From a virus, in IMG/VR virus record IMGVR_UViG_3300042691_012301, positions 1 to 61,026 of that record: a stretch of 61,026 nucleotides of DNA, one strand, 5' to 3'. The notes under the pieces were generated by a model. The model saw only the letters and a program-made list of their open reading frames with translations. It searched no databases and had not been told where the DNA came from. Shown one piece after another: positions 58,429 to 61,026 of this stretch; position 1 is the first letter of the stretch; every line of letters begins with the position of its first letter. The position numbers and the translations under genes were made by a program.

Positions 58429-58982
58429 TGAAAGCACCGAGTTACAGAGAGTTAAAAGAAGTTGCGCTAAAGAAAGGATACCAATGGTTGCCTTTCCAAC
58501 TTGTAAACATTCGCTCCGTTGCGGACAAGCCAAATGAGTTCGATGATTTGTTGGGGATTGTGGATGGTACAAATGTTATATGGCACACTGGGACAACTAA
58601 TCCCGGTGTTCATTGGTTAAAGAATCTTCTTAACCCAAAGGGTGCTGCTGTTCTTGCAGAAGGTCAGCACTTAAACGCTTGGGTAATTGGAAAGCATAAG
58701 GGTCAGTACGAGGCGTTGGTTCAGTACGCTCCTCTTCCTGTTTACAGAGACGGAAATAAGAACGACAAGAGTGAGCAGGTAGGCAAACCTATCTATGGTC
58801 AATACGGAATTAATATCCATCGCGCAAATCCAAACGCAATTAGCAAGATAATTGACAAGTGGAGTGCAGGATGTCAGGTAAGAAATAACCCAAAGGAACA
58901 CGATGAGTTTATGAACCTTTGTAAGAATAGTGGGGTTAAGTATTTTTCATGCATATTGTTTAACGAAAAAGATTTTTTATAA
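58428..58982 (+). CDS. cell-wall hydrolase candidate, 184 residues
   Basis: Starts MKAPSYRELKEVALKKGYQWLP and contains GINIHRANPNAISKI...WSAGCQV. The HR-x-N-P...W-S-A-G-C-Q pattern, with a His and Cys pair near a strand-turn, is the pattern I associate with phage endolysins of the L,D-transpeptidase/carboxypeptidase-like (YkuD-type) fold. Location right before two small holin-like genes supports a lysis role. No signal peptide is seen. Other cell-wall families remain possible. Confidence 0.7.
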   Translation: MKAPSYRELKEVALKKGYQWLPFQLVNIRSVADKPNEFDDLLGIVDGTNVIWHTGTTNPGVHWLKNLLNPKGAAVLAEGQHLNAWVIGKHKGQYEALVQYAPLPVYRDGNKNDKSEQVGKPIYGQYGINIHRANPNAISKIIDKWSAGCQVRNNPKEHDEFMNLCKNSGVKYFSCILFNEKDFL

Positions 58983-59155
58983 TGAGCAACCACCAACAGC
59001 AAATAGCGGAAGGAGTAACAGGTACGATCAGCAGCATTCTATTATCTATTCCAGCGTGGCTGTTGAATGTAGAGTTTGCTCTTAAAATGTTTTGCCTTGT
59101 ACTATCGGGTATAGCGTCTATTTATACCATTATCAAAATGGCCAAGAAGAAGTGA
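58982..59155 (+). CDS. holin-like small membrane protein, 57 residues
   Basis: Starts MSNHQQQIAEGVTGTISSIL. Two hydrophobic stretches (about residues 14-29 and 32-52) with a positively charged end (KMAKKK) give a typical small holin layout. It begins at the stop of the lysin gene (overlap TAATG) and its stop is overlapped by the next start (GTGA). A short gene with strong operon context. Confidence 0.65.
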   Translation: MSNHQQQIAEGVTGTISSILLSIPAWLLNVEFALKMFCLVLSGIASIYTIIKMAKKK

Positions 59156-59394
59156 AATGGTTAAAGTCACTATTTAGCAATGAAGGAGATGCAAGTTCAA
59201 AGAGATTTAGTGCAATACTCTCTCTACTCGTTTGCATTTCGTTGGCGTACATTGCTACATTCACTCCCTATAGATGCCCTGACTATATGTTTGAGGGACT
59301 TCTCGTTATAGCAGGAGGAGGTTTGGGACTTACAGTTATTGAGAGTATCTTTACACGATATAAGAAGAAGGATGACACACCATCCGAACAATAA
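59152..59394 (+). CDS. holin/membrane protein candidate, 80 residues, GTG start
   Basis: I start at GTG 59152, overlapping the preceding TGA; a longer frame from 59092 would overlap the previous gene by 64 bases. Two hydrophobic segments (about residues 20-37 and 45-67) with a charged front and a Lys-rich, acidic-ended tail. With the 57-residue protein it forms a pair after the lysin, fitting holin/antiholin or accessory lysis roles. Confidence 0.65.
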   Translation: MKWLKSLFSNEGDASSKRFSAILSLLVCISLAYIATFTPYRCPDYMFEGLLVIAGGGLGLTVIESIFTRYKKKDDTPSEQ

Positions 59395-59409
59395 CAAAAC
59401 ACAAAACAA

Positions 59410-60225
59410 ATGAAATGTTCTTTACCATTCTCTCTCTCCAAGGAGGAGAAAAGTCTCATTGAATTATATACAGCCATTAGTGACTCTGTGAATACAGGAG
59501 AGATTAGGTGGCAACTTTTTAAGGAGGAATCGATTGCTCCAAAGAGCGTGAAGGTTACAGGTTACATGACCATAGCCGACAAGAAGAGCGACACCTTTTC
59601 TGTGGTGTGCGAGGATGATAAGCCGAGAGAGGCTCTCATTGCCATAGCCAACATGAAGTTGCTCGTTATGACCTGCACGTCTTTAGGAATTCCTATCGAC
59701 TTTGAGTTTGAGAAGCCGAAGAAGGAGACAGAGTTCAAGCCTGTCAAGAGTTGGAAGGTGGTAGCAGAAGAGCATGGAATAGATCCGGTGGAGGTCATCA
59801 AGTGTCAAGACCTACGTTCTCTCTCTCGATATTGCAAACCATCCAAGTTCCCAATAGCACAAGCCTTGGAGGCAACCTCTCAGAAGTTCAACTCCGAGAG
59901 GGTAACTGTTAAGCAATTCTTTGAGTTCATCTGGGGTGAAGAGAACTACAACAAGGTTCGCTCCCTCTCCTCCAAAAAGAAGAAGGCTAGGACTATAAGT
60001 GTCCCTCAAATAGAAGAGGTTGAAGAGGAGATTGAAGTACACGCAGAGAACCGAAATCATCAAGACGCTAAGTATGTGATGGGCAAGTTGATAGCCTCAG
60101 GAATTAATAGTATAAATTTCGAAGAGAAGGCAACAATAATGTCTGAAAGATATGGTAATTTTCAGTATTTTTGTATGAACGCATCCGATGATGAGATTGC
60201 GTCTGTACTAATGCTTGAGCAATGA
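59410..60225 (+). CDS. hypothetical protein, 271 residues
   Basis: Starts MKCSLPFSLSKEEKSLIELY. N-terminal beta-rich domain (KSVKVTGYMTIADKKSDTFSVV), then a helical middle with EEHGIDPVEVIKCQDLRSLSRYCKPSKF, a basic stretch (SLSSKKKKART) and an acidic, helical end. It shares an ATGA overlap with the fibre gene and lies after the lysis genes. No family recognised; it could be a tail or regulatory protein. Confidence 0.68.
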   Translation: MKCSLPFSLSKEEKSLIELYTAISDSVNTGEIRWQLFKEESIAPKSVKVTGYMTIADKKSDTFSVVCEDDKPREALIAIANMKLLVMTCTSLGIPIDFEFEKPKKETEFKPVKSWKVVAEEHGIDPVEVIKCQDLRSLSRYCKPSKFPIAQALEATSQKFNSERVTVKQFFEFIWGEENYNKVRSLSSKKKKARTISVPQIEEVEEEIEVHAENRNHQDAKYVMGKLIASGINSINFEEKATIMSERYGNFQYFCMNASDDEIASVLMLEQ

Positions 60226-61026
60226 ATGTAAATGTAACAAAAATACAGCGTCTACCTAACGGAATAATTCAGTTTTATAACGGAACTGATATTATAGACT
60301 CTTTTAGCATTACAAGTTCTGTCTCCGTTCTTTTTGAGAACAATTCAGCCAGAAACATTTCATTCGTAAGTAATGTAAAAACTCTCTCATTCAATGTTTA
60401 CAACATAACATCTGTAATCGGTTCAACGAGCAACAAGACTTACACATCAGGTATCGACCCTTCTGACACAAGCTCTGCTTACATAAGTAGACTTTACGAC
60501 ATATACGCATTCATAGTATCTGACGTTATTCAAGGGTGTTGCCCTGGACCTACTTTTGTGGGAGGTGTTGTGGCTTCATATCCTAACTACGCATCCTTCC
60601 CGGCAACAGGACAGGAGGCAGTTATATACATTGACGAGGGAACAAACCAGGCGTATTTTTGGGACGGGACTAGCTACCAACTTCTTGTATCTACAGGGGT
60701 TCAGCAATATGCAAGTTTTGCATTATTCCCAGTAACAGGATCGGCTAATGTCATCTATATTGACATGAGTACGTTTGAGTCGTATGTTTGGGATGGGGCG
60801 GCATATGAGCCATTGACAGTAGACACTACAGGCTTCGTTCCGTATACAGGAGCAACAACTAATGTAGATCTAGGAGAGTATGAGATAAAGGCGGGACAGG
60901 TATCTTTAGACACCTCTCCAACAGGAACAGCCGCAGTAGGTACTACACAATGGAATAACTCAATAGGTAGCTCTCAAACTACTCTAAAGGGAGGCTCTGT
61001 TGTATTAAAGAATGGAGTTGACCTTG
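60222..61026 (+). CDS. tail fibre/appendage protein, N-terminal part (partial, runs off right end)
   Basis: The frame starts at ATG 60222 (overlapping TGA, ATGA) and is still open at base 61026. After about 110 residues come two related repeats: YASFPATGQEAVIYIDEGTNQAY-FWDGTSYQLL and YASFALFPVTGSANVIYID...FESYVWDGAAYEPL, a module common in phage fibre proteins. Then VPYTGATTNVDLGEYEIKAG is a typical fibre shaft start. It is probably the receptor-binding or fibre protein; the C-terminal adhesive part is not in the window. Confidence 0.85.
   Translation, partial: MNVNVTKIQRLPNGIIQFYNGTDIIDSFSITSSVSVLFENNSARNISFVSNVKTLSFNVYNITSVIGSTSNKTYTSGIDPSDTSSAYISRLYDIYAFIVSDVIQGCCPGPTFVGGVVASYPNYASFPATGQEAVIYIDEGTNQAYFWDGTSYQLLVSTGVQQYASFALFPVTGSANVIYIDMSTFESYVWDGAAYEPLTVDTTGFVPYTGATTNVDLGEYEIKAGQVSLDTSPTGTAAVGTTQWNNSIGSSQTTLKGGSVVLKNGVDL

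Noticed and set aside
59092-59151. An ATG start for the second holin-like gene at 59092.
   Set aside because: It would overlap the preceding holin gene by 64 bases; the GTG at 59152 overlaps only its stop codon.
1-61026. CRISPR arrays, insertion sequences and integrase/attachment sites.
   Set aside because: No regular direct repeats with spacers, no transposase or integrase motifs and no terminal inverted repeats were seen.

Overview
The window is a stretch of a tailed, probably podovirus-like bacteriophage genome that infects a member of the Bacteroidota. The host assignment rests on several promoters of the Bacteroidota type (TTTG, about 19 bases, TAnnTTTG), in places with exact spacing, and on a DUF3127-type single-strand-binding-like protein. 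Most gene starts lack a clear Shine-Dalgarno sequence. The structural gene order (large terminase, portal, scaffold-like, major capsid, head/tail-ring proteins, a very large tail-hub or stabilisation protein, then a giant internal protein) recalls crAss-like phages and their aquatic relatives. That placement is an inference from gene order and protein size, not from a search. No integrase or transposase was seen.

Layout. (1) Bases 1-8264 are read leftward: a YqaJ-type exonuclease and RecT recombination pair with three small genes, then a long run of small, mostly acidic proteins of unknown function that look like early host-takeover genes. (2) Bases 8265-9576 and 9957-10313 are largely non-coding. 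They hold short repeats, an A8T9 tract, clustered hairpins and one exact DnaA box, and are the best origin candidate. (3) Bases 9600-16534 mix leftward and rightward small genes, many of them lysine-rich basic proteins, around a divergent promoter at 13461-13496. (4) Bases 16527-23801 are one tight leftward replication and DNA-modification operon: a winged-helix replication protein, primase-helicase, DnaA-domain-IV-like protein, MazG-like protein, C5-cytosine methyltransferase, lipoprotein, PAPS-reductase-like PP-loop protein and PD-(D/E)XK nuclease. It appears to start at a promoter at 23901-23931 followed by a leader with a terminator immediately before the first start codon. (5) From 24267 to the right end everything is rightward: SSB-like protein, metallophosphoesterase, a tandem GroES-like protein, packaging and head genes, tail-ring and stabilisation proteins, a 4104-residue polyvalent protein, a ferritin, lysis candidates and a truncated tail fibre gene.

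How it fits together: host-type promoters would drive early leftward genes and the attenuated replication operon. The phage DnaA-like protein may act at a DnaA-box origin together with the primase-helicase and SSB-like protein, while RecT and YqaJ recombine or concatenate the genome. Late rightward genes build and package the particle, with the giant protein probably carried in the virion and delivered to the cell. No DNA polymerase or RNA polymerase was recognised, so these are either outside the window or supplied by the host.
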